DNA of 64,000 bases from Pelagerythrobacter marensis (GCF_001028625.1 NZ_CP011805.1:868001-932000), one strand, 5' to 3'. Positions 30,440 through 39,557 are shown, counted from the first letter of the stretch. The notes: a model not told the origin generated them from the letters alone. Translations and numbers: made by a program.

Positions 30440-31267
30440 ATGTCGGCTGCGAACATCCTGCGCGATTCCATCGCACCACTGGTCGATCTGATTTACCCGC
30501 CACGCTGCCCGGCATGTGGGGAAGGCATTGCCAATCAGGCCGGCCTTTGCCTGACATGCTGGACCGGCCTGGAAATTCCGGGAGAGCCGGCCTGTGCCCT
30601 TTGCCAATGCCCGCTGCCGGAAACCTTGGCCCAGGGGCAGGCACTGTGCGTCAGCTGCCTGGTCCAGCCACCTGAGCACGATGGGATCGCTGCGGGGACG
30701 GTTTACAATGAAACCTCGCGCAAGCTTGTTCTGGCGTACAAGCATGGGCGACGTATCGGACTGGCACCGATGCTGGCCCGGTTGATCGTGGCACGCCTGC
30801 CCGTTCTGGAAGGCGAGTGGCTGATCGTGCCGGTTCCGCTTCATCGTTGGCGTCTTTGGCGCAGGGGGTTCAACCAGGCGGCGCTGCTGGCGGCGGAAAT
30901 TGCCCGGGCAAGCGATGCGCGGCTGCTGGTCGACGGTTTGCGCAGGGAACGGCGGACACCTGCACTGGGAGGTCTGGGAAGGTCGGCCCGCAAGCGCGCG
31001 CTACGCGGCGCCATCGGCATATCGCCGCGCCACCGCCGGCGAATCGATGGCGCACGGATTGTCCTGGTCGATGACGTGCTGACGAGCGGAGCAACAAGCG
31101 AAGCCTGTGTTGCGGCTCTGAAGCGAGCCGGTGCCGCGTGTGTCGTCGTGGCCTGTTTCGCCCGCGTGTTCGATACCGGGGGAAGCGGAGCGACGAAGCA
31201 AGGTTCTGCCGCATCGCCTATCGCCCATAACGAAACGCCCGAAGCCGAAGCTCCGGGCGCCACGTGA
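30440..31267 (+). CDS. comF: ComF-family phosphoribosyltransferase-like protein
   Basis: This is a 275-residue protein. An N-terminal zinc-ribbon region carries several Cys pairs (YPPRCPACGE, CLTCW, CALCQC, CVSC), followed by a type I phosphoribosyltransferase domain with IVPVPLHRWRLWRRGFNQA and the PRPP motif VLVDDVLTSGAT. ComF proteins take part in DNA uptake in competent bacteria, but in alphaproteobacteria the role is not established. The start is either 30440 (MSAANILRDS) or 30416; neither has a good ribosome-binding site. The last 35 residues (after ARVFDT) are a low-complexity extension that overlaps a hairpin on the other strand. Confidence 0.9.
   Translation: MSAANILRDSIAPLVDLIYPPRCPACGEGIANQAGLCLTCWTGLEIPGEPACALCQCPLPETLAQGQALCVSCLVQPPEHDGIAAGTVYNETSRKLVLAYKHGRRIGLAPMLARLIVARLPVLEGEWLIVPVPLHRWRLWRRGFNQAALLAAEIARASDARLLVDGLRRERRTPALGGLGRSARKRALRGAIGISPRHRRRIDGARIVLVDDVLTSGATSEACVAALKRAGAACVVVACFARVFDTGGSGATKQGSAASPIAHNETPEAEAPGAT
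31236..31259 (-). terminator. Possible minus-strand terminator inside the 3' end of comF
   Basis: CGCCCGAAGC-CGAA-GCTCCGGGCG folds with one mismatch. On the minus strand it is followed by TTTCGTTATG, a T-rich tail. No minus-strand protein gene ends here, so it would only serve an unannotated transcript from the comF-hisI spacer. Confidence 0.35.
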
Positions 31268-31579
31268 CGAAAATCATAGGATCCGCCCGAAGGCCTGGCG
31301 ACCATACCCCCCAGTAAGCCGCGCGGGATCCGATCCCTCAACGTTTTTCGGGGGCGCCATCGCCAATTGGCGGGCTGCGTCCCCATTCCCCTGAACCCGG
31401 CGCTCTTACGGCTCCGAATAGTCGGTGGGCATTCCTTACGGACTGCACATGTCTATTCCCATCTCAGCTTCGTTCATCAAAGCGTCATGTGCATTTCATA
31501 CCGATTTTGCTTAGCGGTTGTGGTTATCGTGCAACAAACCGGCTAACGGCGTTCCAAACGCTGCTTGTCAGGAGGCACG
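31268..31579. other. 312-bp comF-hisI intergenic region with hairpins, no gene
   Basis: No convincing protein-coding frame is present. The left half (31268-31450) is GC-rich and foldable: GGGGGCGC at 31340-31347 pairs with GCGTCCCC near 31377-31384, with GCCAATTGGC inside the loop, and CCGTAAG occurs twice on the minus strand. The right half (31450-31570) is more AT-rich, as in a promoter region for hisI. The layout could suit a small RNA on the minus strand ending at the hairpin 31236-31259, but I cannot name a family. Confidence 0.5.
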
Positions 31580-31927
31580 ATGCCCGACGAATTCGAACCG
31601 AAATTCGACGCCAATGGGCTGCTCACCGCTGTCGTCGTGGATGCACGCGACAACACGGTTCGGATGGTCGGCCATATGAATCGCGAGGCGCTCGATCGTA
31701 CGCGCGAGACGGGACTTGCCCATTTCCATTCGCGCTCGCGCAACACCTTGTGGCTGAAAGGCGAGACATCGGGAAACACCTTGGAAGTGTCTGAAATTCT
31801 GGTCGATTGCGACCAGGATGCCCTGGTCCTCCGTTGTGTTCCGCAGGGCCCGACGTGCCACACCGGCGCCGATAGCTGTTTCTTCCGCCGGCTTGGGGGG
31901 GAAGGGCTGATTGCGTTCGGAGATTGA
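31580..31927 (+). CDS. hisI: Phosphoribosyl-AMP cyclohydrolase
   Basis: This 115-residue stand-alone HisI opens the adenine ring of PR-AMP in histidine synthesis. The Zn/Mg motifs are present: the [11 protein letters not shown] stretch and the [12 protein letters not shown]ys/His cluster. The N-terminus includes the [24 protein letters not shown] block. The ATG at 31580 is chosen because AGGAGG sits four bases upstream; the TTG at 31565 is less likely. There is no hisE fusion and no other his gene nearby. Confidence 0.93.
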   Translation: MPDEFEPKFDANGLLTAVVVDARDNTVRMVGHMNREALDRTRETGLAHFHSRSRNTLWLKGETSGNTLEVSEILVDCDQDALVLRCVPQGPTCHTGADSCFFRRLGGEGLIAFGD

Positions 31928-31951
31928 CGTTTACGTAAAGGGTATTATTCT
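31924..31951 (+). promoter_or_regulatory. Promoter with TTTACGTAAA operator upstream of the LiuR-like regulator
   Basis: TTGACG (31924-31929) and TATTCT (31946-31951) are 16 bp apart. The perfect palindrome TTTACGTAAA (31930-31939) abuts the -35, and sites of this kind are known for LiuR-type MerR regulators. Transcription would start at about 31958, the first base of the next ATG, so the message may be leaderless. Confidence 0.55.
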
Positions 31952-31957
31952 GGCCCT

Positions 31958-32398
31958 ATGTCAGAACCCGCCCGCAATCTCCCCACGCGGCACTCCGGTG
32001 CTCACCTCGAACGTCCGGACAAGCATTCGCGAGAGCAATATTCGATCTCCGATCTGACCGCGGAGTTCGACTGCACGGCGCGCGCGCTTCGTTTCTATGA
32101 GGACGAAGGCCTCATCGCTCCCAAGCGAATCGGCCTGTCCCGCGTCTATTCCAAACGCGACCGGGCGCGGCTCGCCTGGATCATGCGCGCCAAGAACGTC
32201 GGTTTTTCGCTCTCTGAAATCCGCGAGATGATCGATCTCTACGATCTCGGCGACGGCCGGGTCGAGCAGCGCCGCGTAACGATAGAGAAGTGCCGCACCC
32301 ATGTGGCCAAGCTCAAACGCCAGAAGGCAGACATCGATTCGTCGATCAAGGAGCTTTCCGCCTTCATCAAACTGGTCGAATCAATCGATTCCGACTGA
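31958..32398 (+). CDS. MerR-family regulator, LiuR-like
   Basis: This 146-residue protein has an N-terminal disordered leader (about 30 residues), a MerR winged helix (YSISDLTAEFDCTARALRFYEDEG, then LSRVYSKRDRARL), and a long dimerisation helix with no C-terminal metal Cys pair. This fits the LiuR/PsrA-like branch that controls branched-chain amino-acid and fatty-acid degradation genes. The acyl-CoA dehydrogenase 26 bp downstream is the likely regulated partner. A TTTACGTAAA site lies in its own promoter, suggesting autoregulation. No ribosome-binding site is visible before the ATG. Confidence 0.85.
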   Translation: MSEPARNLPTRHSGAHLERPDKHSREQYSISDLTAEFDCTARALRFYEDEGLIAPKRIGLSRVYSKRDRARLAWIMRAKNVGFSLSEIREMIDLYDLGDGRVEQRRVTIEKCRTHVAKLKRQKADIDSSIKELSAFIKLVESIDSD

Positions 32399-32424
32399 CA
32401 CGAACTTCTGCAGGACAAATTCCC

Positions 32425-34230
32425 ATGCCGATCTATTCCGCCCCCGCCCGCGACACACGCTTCGTGGTCAACGAAGTGCTGGATCTGGCGAGCTACGCCG
32501 GCTTGCCAGGCTTCGAAAGCGCGACGCCCGACATGATCGATACGGTCATCAACGAAGCGGGCAAGTTCTGTTCCGAGGTGCTTGCGCCGCTCAACCAGCC
32601 TGGGGACGAACATGGTTGCACCCGGCATGAGGATGGTTCCGTCACCACTCCGCCGGGATTCAAGGAAGCATTCGAACAGTTCCGCGAAGCAGGATGGGGC
32701 ACGATCTCCGCTCCCGAGGAATTCGGCGGGCAGGGGATGCCCCACGTCCTTGGCTTCGTGATCGAGGAGTTCATTTCTTCGGCCAACCAGGCGTTCGGCA
32801 TGTATCCCGGCCTCACCAACGGGGCGGTTTCGGCTCTGCTGGCGAAGGGATCGCCGGAGCAGCAGGCGAAGTACGTTCCCAAGATGATTGCGAACGAATG
32901 GCTCGGCACGATGAACCTGACCGAACCGCAATGCGGCACCGATCTGGGGCTGATCCGCACCAAGGCCGAGCCGCAGGCCGATGGCAGCTATGCCATCACC
33001 GGCACCAAGATCTTCATATCTGCCGGCGAGCACGACCTTACCGATCAGATCGTGCATCTGGTTCTCGCGAAGACCCCGGGCGCCCCCGATTCGACCAAGG
33101 GCATTTCGTTGTTCGTGGTGCCCAAGCTGCTCGTGAACGATGATGGATCGCTGGGTGATCGGAACGGCGTCAGTTGCGGTTCCATCGAACACAAGATGGG
33201 TATTCACGCCAACTCGACCTGTGTGCTGAACTACGACGGGGCCAAGGGGTGGCTCGTTGGTGAAGAAAACAAGGGCCTCGCCGCGATGTTCATCATGATG
33301 AACGCCGCGCGGCTCGGTGTTGGCATTCAAGGGTTCAGCCAGGCCGAAGCAGCCTATCAGAACGCAGTCGCCTACGCGCTCGATCGGCGTCAGGGCAGGG
33401 CGCTGACCGGGCCGAGCGAGCCGGAGGAAAAGGCCGATCCGATTATCGTTCATCCCGACGTGCGTCGTATGCTGATGGATGGAAAGGCCTTTACCGAAGG
33501 CTTCCGCGCTCTGGCACTGTGGGGCGCGCTGCTGGTCGATCTGTCGCACAAGGCCGAGACCGAAGAGGAGCGGGCGGAAGCCGATCTGCTTCTCGGCCTG
33601 ATGACGCCGGTCATCAAAGGCTACGGGACGGACAAGGGATTCGAAACCGCCGTTAACATGCAGCAGGTTTTCGGCGGCCACGGCTACATCAAGGAATGGG
33701 GTATGGAGCAGTTCGTTCGCGACGCTCGCATTACCCAGATCTACGAAGGGACGAACGGGATCCAGGCGATGGACCTCTGCGGCAGGAAGCTCGCCCAGAA
33801 CGGCGGCGCTGCCGTGCAGGCGTTCTTCAAGCTGGTGGGCGAAGAAGCCTCGGCAGCCAAGGGCGACGAGACGCTCGGCCCTATTGCTGAGCGGCTTGAA
33901 AAAGCCCTCAACGAACAGCAGGCCGCCACGATGTGGTTCATGCAGAACGCGATGCAGAACCCGAACAATCTCGGGGCGGGCGCGCACCACTACATGCACA
34001 TCATGGGCATCGTCACGCTTGGCCTGATGTGGCTCCGCATGGCGCGAGTTGCGCAGGAGAAGCTGGCCGAAGGTGTCGAGGACAAGGCTTTCTACGAAGC
34101 CAAGCTGGTCACCGCGCGCTATTATGCAGAACGGTTCATGCCCGATGCCGGTGCGCTGCGCCGCAAGCTGGAAGCCGGCAGCGAAGCCGTGATGGCTCTG
34201 GGTGAGGAAGCTTTCTCAACCGCTGCCTGA
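32425..34230 (+). CDS. Acyl-CoA dehydrogenase, long form with extra C-terminal domain
   Basis: This 601-residue flavoenzyme has an N-terminal extension, the acyl-CoA dehydrogenase core (LTEPQCGTDLGLIRTKAE and the middle domain TGTKIFISAGEHDL, then QVFGGHGYIKEWGMEQFVRDARITQIYEGTNGIQ), and an extra C-terminal helical domain of about 130 residues. This layout belongs to the long-chain-type enzymes found in beta-oxidation gene sets. The catalytic Glu is expected in the IYEGTNGIQ region. The start at 32425 gives MPIYSAPARDTRFV; the longer ORF overlaps the regulator. Substrate chain length is undetermined. Confidence 0.93.
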   Translation: MPIYSAPARDTRFVVNEVLDLASYAGLPGFESATPDMIDTVINEAGKFCSEVLAPLNQPGDEHGCTRHEDGSVTTPPGFKEAFEQFREAGWGTISAPEEFGGQGMPHVLGFVIEEFISSANQAFGMYPGLTNGAVSALLAKGSPEQQAKYVPKMIANEWLGTMNLTEPQCGTDLGLIRTKAEPQADGSYAITGTKIFISAGEHDLTDQIVHLVLAKTPGAPDSTKGISLFVVPKLLVNDDGSLGDRNGVSCGSIEHKMGIHANSTCVLNYDGAKGWLVGEENKGLAAMFIMMNAARLGVGIQGFSQAEAAYQNAVAYALDRRQGRALTGPSEPEEKADPIIVHPDVRRMLMDGKAFTEGFRALALWGALLVDLSHKAETEEERAEADLLLGLMTPVIKGYGTDKGFETAVNMQQVFGGHGYIKEWGMEQFVRDARITQIYEGTNGIQAMDLCGRKLAQNGGAAVQAFFKLVGEEASAAKGDETLGPIAERLEKALNEQQAATMWFMQNAMQNPNNLGAGAHHYMHIMGIVTLGLMWLRMARVAQEKLAEGVEDKAFYEAKLVTARYYAERFMPDAGALRRKLEAGSEAVMALGEEAFSTAA

Positions 34231-34241
34231 GCGGGAGTAAT

Positions 34242-34292
34242 TTGCCCGGTATCGGCGGTCGGCCGGTTTGGCCGCCACACGATACCGGGCAA
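34242..34292. terminator. Large palindrome between convergent genes, probable bidirectional terminator
   Basis: TTGCCCGGTATCG (34242-34254) and CGATACCGGGCAA (34280-34292) form a perfect 13-bp stem. The 25-base interior folds again (GGCGG...CCGCC around GGTTT). It sits 11 bp past the acyl-CoA dehydrogenase stop and just before the aqpZ stop on the other strand. It lacks a long T tail. Confidence 0.55.
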
Positions 34293-34297
34293 TCGGT

Positions 34298-35023
34298 TCA
34301 GCTCTTTTCCGCATCTCCGGCGAGGTCTTCAAGGCCTTCGCCAGGCATCAGGAAGAAGCGCCAGATCAGTGCGCCCAGCGCGGCGCCGACCAGCGGTGCA
34401 ACCCAGAACAGCCAGAGCTGCCCCATCGCCGCCGTATCGGCGAACAGCGCGACGCCGGTCGAGCGTGCGGGATTGACCGAGGTATTGGTCACCGGGATCG
34501 AAATCAGGTGGATCAGCGTCAGCGCCAGGCCGATCGCCAGCGGGGCGAAGCCGGCAGGCGCGACCTTCGATGTCGCACCCAGGATCACGATCAGGAACCC
34601 TGCGGTCAGAATGACTTCGATCAGCAGCGCCGCCTGCATCGAATAGCCACCGGGCGAAAGATCGCCGAACCCGTTGCTGGCAAATCCGCCTGCCGCAAAA
34701 TCGGGCTGACCGGATGCAATTGCAAACAGGGCGCCGCCGGCCACGATGGCCGCGACAACCTGTGCGATCCAGTAGGGAATCATTTCGCCCCAGGACGCCC
34801 GGTTCGCCAGAACCAGGCCGAGCGTTACCGCCGGATTGAAATGGCCACCGGAAATGCCGCCGACGGCGTAAGCCATCGTCAGAACAGTAAGCCCGAACGC
34901 CAGCGAAACGCCTGCGAAACCGATGCCCAGCTCAGGAAATCCCGCCGCAAGCACGGCCGAGCCGCACCCACCGAAAACCAGCCAGAACGTGCCGAAAAAT
35001 TCGGCCCCCAACCTACGGAACAT
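34298..35023 (-). CDS. aqpZ: Aquaporin Z
   Basis: This 241-residue protein has six membrane helices. Both NPA boxes are present: [12 protein letters not shown] and [10 protein letters not shown]. Preceding residues and the length agree with AqpZ, a water-selective channel in the inner membrane. The N-terminus [21 protein letters not shown] is canonical, and a strong GGAGGA ribosome-binding site lies just upstream. A short AT-rich spacer (35024-35241) separates it from the next gene and should contain its promoter. Confidence 0.95.
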   Translation of the reverse strand: MFRRLGAEFFGTFWLVFGGCGSAVLAAGFPELGIGFAGVSLAFGLTVLTMAYAVGGISGGHFNPAVTLGLVLANRASWGEMIPYWIAQVVAAIVAGGALFAIASGQPDFAAGGFASNGFGDLSPGGYSMQAALLIEVILTAGFLIVILGATSKVAPAGFAPLAIGLALTLIHLISIPVTNTSVNPARSTGVALFADTAAMGQLWLFWVAPLVGAALGALIWRFFLMPGEGLEDLAGDAEKS

Positions 35024-35241
35024 ATTACGTCCTCCTCGTCTGTGTCTTATTATCCGCAGAAAGCAGTACGATATAAATCGGAGTTGGAAAATAGCCTTCG
35101 GCCTGAGGGCAGCTCTTGCGCGGGTTAGGGCCGGGACAAGCGCGCGAATTTGCAGGGATGTTCATGCATTTCGCATGTCGCAGCCCCAGAAAATCCAGGC
35201 TATAAAATTTTGTAATACGTCAGGTGGTTAGATCGGTTCGA

Positions 35242-35943
35242 TCATCTGTCTTCCAGGGATTCCTCCAGCAAGCCCAGCATCGCCGCCCAACTTTGCCGAT
35301 CGGCGCTTCTGTCCCACGCCACGACATCGTTGCCCGGCGGAGGAGAGGGGTTGGTGAAGCCGTGTTTGACACCGCCGTATGCGTGGAAGTGCCAGTCTGC
35401 GCCGGCGCGATCCATTTCCTGCCAGAATTCCAGCACATGATCGCGCGGGACAAGTGGATCGGCATCTCCGTGGCAGACCAGAATACGCGCCTTGATCGCA
35501 TCGCGCTCGGCCGGTGTCTGGGTGTCGAGCAAGCCGTGGAAGCTGGCCACAATCGCAAGATCCGCTCCGTCGCGCGCGAGTTCGAGCACGGCCTGCCCGC
35601 CCATGCAAAAACCGATCGCAGCCTTTGGAGAATCCGGAGCCAGGCCGTCCAACGTGTCCAGGGTCGCACGGAGCCGTGCACGCCAGATCCCGACATCGGC
35701 CCGCAGCGCGTCAGCCCATTCGAACGCTATGGGGCCTTCGGGGGTGCGGCCATAGAAGTCCGCGATAAAGGCAAGATAGCCTGCTTCGGCCAGGGCCCGG
35801 GCCTTGGCCTCGACAGCGGGGGTGACGTTCATGATCGTTGGAAATACCGCGATTGCGCCGCGCGGCTCGCCCGTCGGGCGGATGAGATGACCCGTCAACG
35901 CCAGATCGCCATCGCTGTAGGGAACGGTTTCGAATTCGCTCAT
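35242..35943 (-). CDS. Dienelactone hydrolase family protein
   Basis: This is a 233-residue alpha/beta hydrolase of the DLH type. The Cys nucleophile is in GFCMGGQAVLEL, the Asp in CHGDADPLVP, and the His in GGVKHGFTNP, giving the Cys-Asp-His triad of the family. The start at 35943 (MSEFETVPYSDGDLALTG) fits family N-termini; the ORF to 35994 overlaps the upstream gene. It follows the permuted oxidase by 19 bp and is probably in one transcript with it. The true substrate is unknown, as DLH-type proteins act on many lactones and esters. Confidence 0.88.
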   Translation of the reverse strand: MSEFETVPYSDGDLALTGHLIRPTGEPRGAIAVFPTIMNVTPAVEAKARALAEAGYLAFIADFYGRTPEGPIAFEWADALRADVGIWRARLRATLDTLDGLAPDSPKAAIGFCMGGQAVLELARDGADLAIVASFHGLLDTQTPAERDAIKARILVCHGDADPLVPRDHVLEFWQEMDRAGADWHFHAYGGVKHGFTNPSPPPGNDVVAWDRSADRQSWAAMLGLLEESLEDR

Positions 35944-35962
35944 TGTCTGGCCACGCTCTCGT

Positions 35963-37135
35963 TCAACCGTTTCGGGAGGATGTTGGCGGTGCATACGCTC
36001 TCCGCAGGATTGCGAGAGCTTGCTCCGTTTCGGCGGGCTCGGGGATCTCGCTGGTGTCGCCGTAACCGAAATCTTCGTTCGGACCGTAATACTGTATGAC
36101 GACCCCGTCCCGGCGCGAGACCGCGTTCACGCCGCCGTGATAGAGCGAATAACGCGCATCCGGTTGAGGCACCAGCCAGCCGATCTGTCCGCGAACCGGG
36201 ACCATCGTTCCATCGCCCCAGATCGCCTTCGCACCATATCCCATGCAGTTGACGATAACCCGCTCGGGAAGGGCAAGAGCCGCGCTGCGATCGGGAAATG
36301 CGCGCCGGATCATACGGCCGCCGCGAAGCATGAACAACCGGGCAAGCCGGTCGGCATAGCTCGCGACGTTGAACACCATGCCCTGGCCTGTCGCGGTAGA
36401 GCGCGGTGCGAACGGATTCTCCTGATCGGCGAGCCTGCGCCAGGGTGGATTCAAATCGCGGACCCGGCGATTGATATGGAGAAAGTCGTGGGTCGCAGGT
36501 GGGAAAGGCATTTCACCGTCATCATCGCTGGCGACCTCGTATTGCGGCAGGAACTCTACTGGGTCGCCGAGCAGCCCGACCATTCTAAGGTGCGCCGCAT
36601 GAGATGCCCGCGCCCAGCTTTCCCATCGTTCGGCAAAACCTTGCGGAGCGTTATGCGCGAGGGCGATTCGGCTGCTGGGCGACCATACGCCGGTGGCCCG
36701 CGCCGAGCGTGTTTCTGCCGGGAACTCCTCGGCATAGATGGTCACTTTCGCACCGCTTTCGATCAAGCGTAGAGCGCTGGTGAGGCCGATTACCCCGGCA
36801 CCGATCACGGCAAACTCGTCTGCTTCGCCTGAACGGGCCAATGCGGCTGCTTCTTCGGCGCAGCCCCAACCGAGCGACCATCCGGCCCCACCGTGACCGT
36901 AATTGTGGACCACGGTCTTGTCGCCGAAGCGTTCGACCTCCAGCCGCGGCCCGGCGGGGCGGAAGGGGCGCAGGCACACTGTGATCTTCATCAGGTGCGC
37001 CATGTCGAGCGCGAGCGGAGGAAGCCTGTGCGCGGGTGGGGCGGCGGTAAGCGGCATGCCCGCACGGGTGCATCCTGCCAGCAAGGCCGCCGATGAGCCG
37101 GCGAGAAAAGCTCTGCGCTGAACCGTCTGCGGCAC
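35963..37135 (-). CDS. FAD-dependent D-amino-acid-oxidase-like protein with circularly permuted domain order
   Basis: This 390-residue protein has a twin-arginine-like leader (QRRAFLAGSSAALLAGC) that includes a possible lipobox. Its order is unusual. LRPFRP (55-60) and the D-amino-acid oxidase signature VVHNYGHGGAGWSLGWGCA (75-94), normally at the C-terminus, come first. The dinucleotide-binding GAGVIG (112-117), normally at the N-terminus, follows, with the rest of the oxidase body after it. The protein ends soon after the substrate-loop region (QYYGPNEDFGYG). The joint keeps all parts, so the fold can close. It is probably exported and oxidises an amine or amino acid with FAD. Confidence 0.85.
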   Translation of the reverse strand: MPQTVQRRAFLAGSSAALLAGCTRAGMPLTAAPPAHRLPPLALDMAHLMKITVCLRPFRPAGPRLEVERFGDKTVVHNYGHGGAGWSLGWGCAEEAAALARSGEADEFAVIGAGVIGLTSALRLIESGAKVTIYAEEFPAETRSARATGVWSPSSRIALAHNAPQGFAERWESWARASHAAHLRMVGLLGDPVEFLPQYEVASDDDGEMPFPPATHDFLHINRRVRDLNPPWRRLADQENPFAPRSTATGQGMVFNVASYADRLARLFMLRGGRMIRRAFPDRSAALALPERVIVNCMGYGAKAIWGDGTMVPVRGQIGWLVPQPDARYSLYHGGVNAVSRRDGVVIQYYGPNEDFGYGDTSEIPEPAETEQALAILRRAYAPPTSSRNG

Positions 37136-37246
37136 TAACCCTCTCCCTCTGCGCGATGTCCGGCGCCGTCAGCTAGGCGCTTGGCACAGACCGAGGCAAG
37201 GCATTCGCCTTCAGCCTGCTCGGCACGCAGCGTAAAGTTGCCACGC

Positions 37247-38167
37247 TTACTCTTCCGGCAGGAAGTCCGGCACGGAAAGGTAGCGTTCGCCGGTATCGTA
37301 ATTGAAGCCCAGAACGCGCGAACCCGGATCGAGGTCGTCCAGCTTGTTGGCGATGGCGGCCAGCGTCGCTCCGCTGGAAATTCCGACCAGCAGCCCTTCG
37401 GTGCGGGCGCAGCGGCGGGCCATGTCCTTCGCTTCCTCTGCGGTCACCTGGATCGCGCCGTCGATCGCCTGCGTGTGCAGGTTGCCAGGAATGAAACCTG
37501 CGCCGATGCCCTGGATCGGATGCGGGCCGGGTTGCCCGCCGGAAATCACCGGCGAAAGATCGGGCTCCACCGCAAACGCCTTCATCCCGGCCCACTCACG
37601 CTTCAACTCTTCGGCGCAACCGGTGAGATGGCCGCCGGTCCCGACGCCGGTGATCAGAACGTCGACCGGTGTGTCGCGAAAATCTTCAAGGATTTCTCTG
37701 GCGGTGGTTTCGACATGGACTTTCCAGTTCGCTTCGTTGTCGAACTGGCTCGGGACCCAGGCCCCTTCGGTCTTGGCGGCAAGCTCGCTTGCACGCTCTA
37801 TCGCGCCCTTCATGCCCTTTTCCTTCGGCGTCAGGTCGAAGGTCGCGCCATAGGCCAGCATGAGGCGGCGGCGCTCCACACTCATGCTTTCGGGCATGAC
37901 GAGCACGAGCTTGTAACCCTTTACCGCGGCAACCATCGCGAGGCCGATGCCGGTGTTGCCGCTGGTCGGTTCGATGATCGTGCCGCCGGGCTTGAGCGCA
38001 CCGGCCTTCTCCGCATCTTCCACCATTGCCAGGGCGATGCGATCCTTGATCGATCCACCGGGATTGGCGCGCTCGCTCTTCACCCAGACTTCATGATCCG
38101 GGAAAAGGCGCGACAACCGGATGTGCGGGGTCTTGCCGATCGTTTCGAGAACATTGGCGGCTTTCAT
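37247..38167 (-). CDS. cysK: Cysteine synthase A (O-acetylserine sulfhydrylase)
   Basis: This 306-residue PLP enzyme of the CysK/CysM type makes cysteine from O-acetylserine and sulfide. The PLP Lys41 is in [12 protein letters not shown], the phosphate loop is [10 protein letters not shown], and the substrate loop is [10 protein letters not shown]. The end is VPDFLPEE. It overlaps the preceding MFS gene by four bases (ATGA), so coupling with a membrane exporter is implied. The C-terminal residues do not end in the usual Ile that docks into CysE, which is a hint that a CysE complex is not formed in the classical way. Confidence 0.93.
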   Translation of the reverse strand: MKAANVLETIGKTPHIRLSRLFPDHEVWVKSERANPGGSIKDRIALAMVEDAEKAGALKPGGTIIEPTSGNTGIGLAMVAAVKGYKLVLVMPESMSVERRRLMLAYGATFDLTPKEKGMKGAIERASELAAKTEGAWVPSQFDNEANWKVHVETTAREILEDFRDTPVDVLITGVGTGGHLTGCAEELKREWAGMKAFAVEPDLSPVISGGQPGPHPIQGIGAGFIPGNLHTQAIDGAIQVTAEEAKDMARRCARTEGLLVGISSGATLAAIANKLDDLDPGSRVLGFNYDTGERYLSVPDFLPEE

Positions 38168-39462
38168 GGCATCTGCTCCTGCAGCTTGTCTTCAGGGGTA
38201 TGATCGTCCAATTCGCGAGGCGGGTCAAAGGTCCGCGTCGTGCGAAGAACGGGAAACACGCGGGTCCACAGCGCGACGGTAACGATGGCGCCGACCCCGC
38301 CGCTGACCACGGCAAGCACCGGGCCGATCAGCCAGGCGAGCGTTCCGGAAAAGAAATCGCCGAATTCGTTGGAAGCGGAAATCGTCAGCAGCGAGACGGA
38401 CGAAACGCGCCCCCGCTTGTCATCCGGGGTGTGAAGCTGGATCAGCGACTGGCGGATATAGACCGAGAACATGTCGGCCGCGCCGACGATAAACAGCATC
38501 GCGAGGCTCAGCGGCATCCAGGTCGACAGCCCGAACACGACGGTTGCCAGCCCGAAAATCGCCACGGCCCACAGCATTTTGGGCCCGACGTTGGTTTTGA
38601 GCGGGCGAAAGGAGAACCACAGCGCAGTCAGTGCAGCGCCGGCCGCCGGCGCCATCGCGAGCTGGGCCAGACCCGTCTCGCCGACTTGCAGAATATCGCG
38701 GGCATAGACGGGAAACAGCGCGGTGGCGCCGGCCAGGAACACCGCGAAGAGGTCCAGAGTGATGGCCCCCAGAACCATGCGATTGCGCACGACATACTGC
38801 AGCCCATCGATCATCTGGCCTATTGGCCGCGCGGCGCCCGGTATCGGTGGCTGCGGGACCTTCCCGACAAATGACAGGGCCGTGATCGAAATTGCGAAGA
38901 GCGCGGCTGCTACGGCATAGGGAAGGGCGGGCACGATGGCGTAGAGATATCCGCCAATAGCGGGCCCCACGATCATCCCGGCTTGCCATGCGATCGAACT
39001 GAGCGCGATCGCATTGGGCAGAATCGCCTTGGGGACGAGATTGGGGGCCAGCGCCGACAAGGCAGGCCCGTTGAACGCGCGCACCACGCCCAGCACCACC
39101 GCAATGGCGTAGAGCCAATGCAATCGCATCGCATCCTGCCAGGTGAGCAGGGCCAGCGCGACGGCGGACGCGAGCTGGAGCAGGATCGTCAGCCGCGCGA
39201 GGTTGCGCCGGTCGAACCGGTCGGCTGCCAATCCGGAAAACGGCGTCAGAAGGAACAGCGGAACGAACTGAAGCAATCCGATCAGCGCAAGCTGCCCCGA
39301 TGCGCCCCCGACGCTCATGCCCCCGTCGCGCGCTATGTTGTAGGTCTGCCACGCGATGATGAGCATCATGGCGTATTGCGCCAGCGTCATCGTCAGGCGC
39401 GACAGCCAGTATGCGCGGAAGTTGGCTACGAGGAAGGGGGAGGACGTGGATGCTTCGGTCAC
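38164..39462 (-). CDS. MFS transporter, EntS-like (MFS_3) family
   Basis: This is a 432-residue, roughly 12-helix transporter. The N-terminal block [27 protein letters not shown] and the loop-2/3 motif [14 protein letters not shown] match the EntS-like branch of the major facilitator superfamily, which mostly exports small molecules or siderophores. The GTG start at 39462 gives [19 protein letters not shown]; the ORF to 39501 adds an implausible Cys/Arg leader. Its stop overlaps the cysK start. A role in amino-acid or sulfur export is a guess from this neighbour only. Confidence 0.85.
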   Translation of the reverse strand: MTEASTSSPFLVANFRAYWLSRLTMTLAQYAMMLIIAWQTYNIARDGGMSVGGASGQLALIGLLQFVPLFLLTPFSGLAADRFDRRNLARLTILLQLASAVALALLTWQDAMRLHWLYAIAVVLGVVRAFNGPALSALAPNLVPKAILPNAIALSSIAWQAGMIVGPAIGGYLYAIVPALPYAVAAALFAISITALSFVGKVPQPPIPGAARPIGQMIDGLQYVVRNRMVLGAITLDLFAVFLAGATALFPVYARDILQVGETGLAQLAMAPAAGAALTALWFSFRPLKTNVGPKMLWAVAIFGLATVVFGLSTWMPLSLAMLFIVGAADMFSVYIRQSLIQLHTPDDKRGRVSSVSLLTISASNEFGDFFSGTLAWLIGPVLAVVSGGVGAIVTVALWTRVFPVLRTTRTFDPPRELDDHTPEDKLQEQMP

Positions 39463-39557
39463 GAACCGGCAATGGCACCGGGCACGCCGCAAGCCAAGCA
39501 ATCAGAACGACCCGGTCGGAAAGCGGCGCTTGGGTCCTGCAGCGATCAGAGCAGCAG

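Noticed and set aside
31290..31345. Segment resembling the start of 5S rRNA (GGCCTGG-CGACCAT ... CCGATCCC)
   Set aside because: The matching 3' strand needed to close helix I is missing within 120 nt, and no rRNA genes are nearby. It is best seen as chance similarity.
31268..31480. 6S RNA
   Set aside because: A CCCCTGAACCCG stretch recalls 6S, but its complementary arm is absent at the needed distance and the usual neighbours (zapA, 5-formyl-THF cyclo-ligase) are not here.
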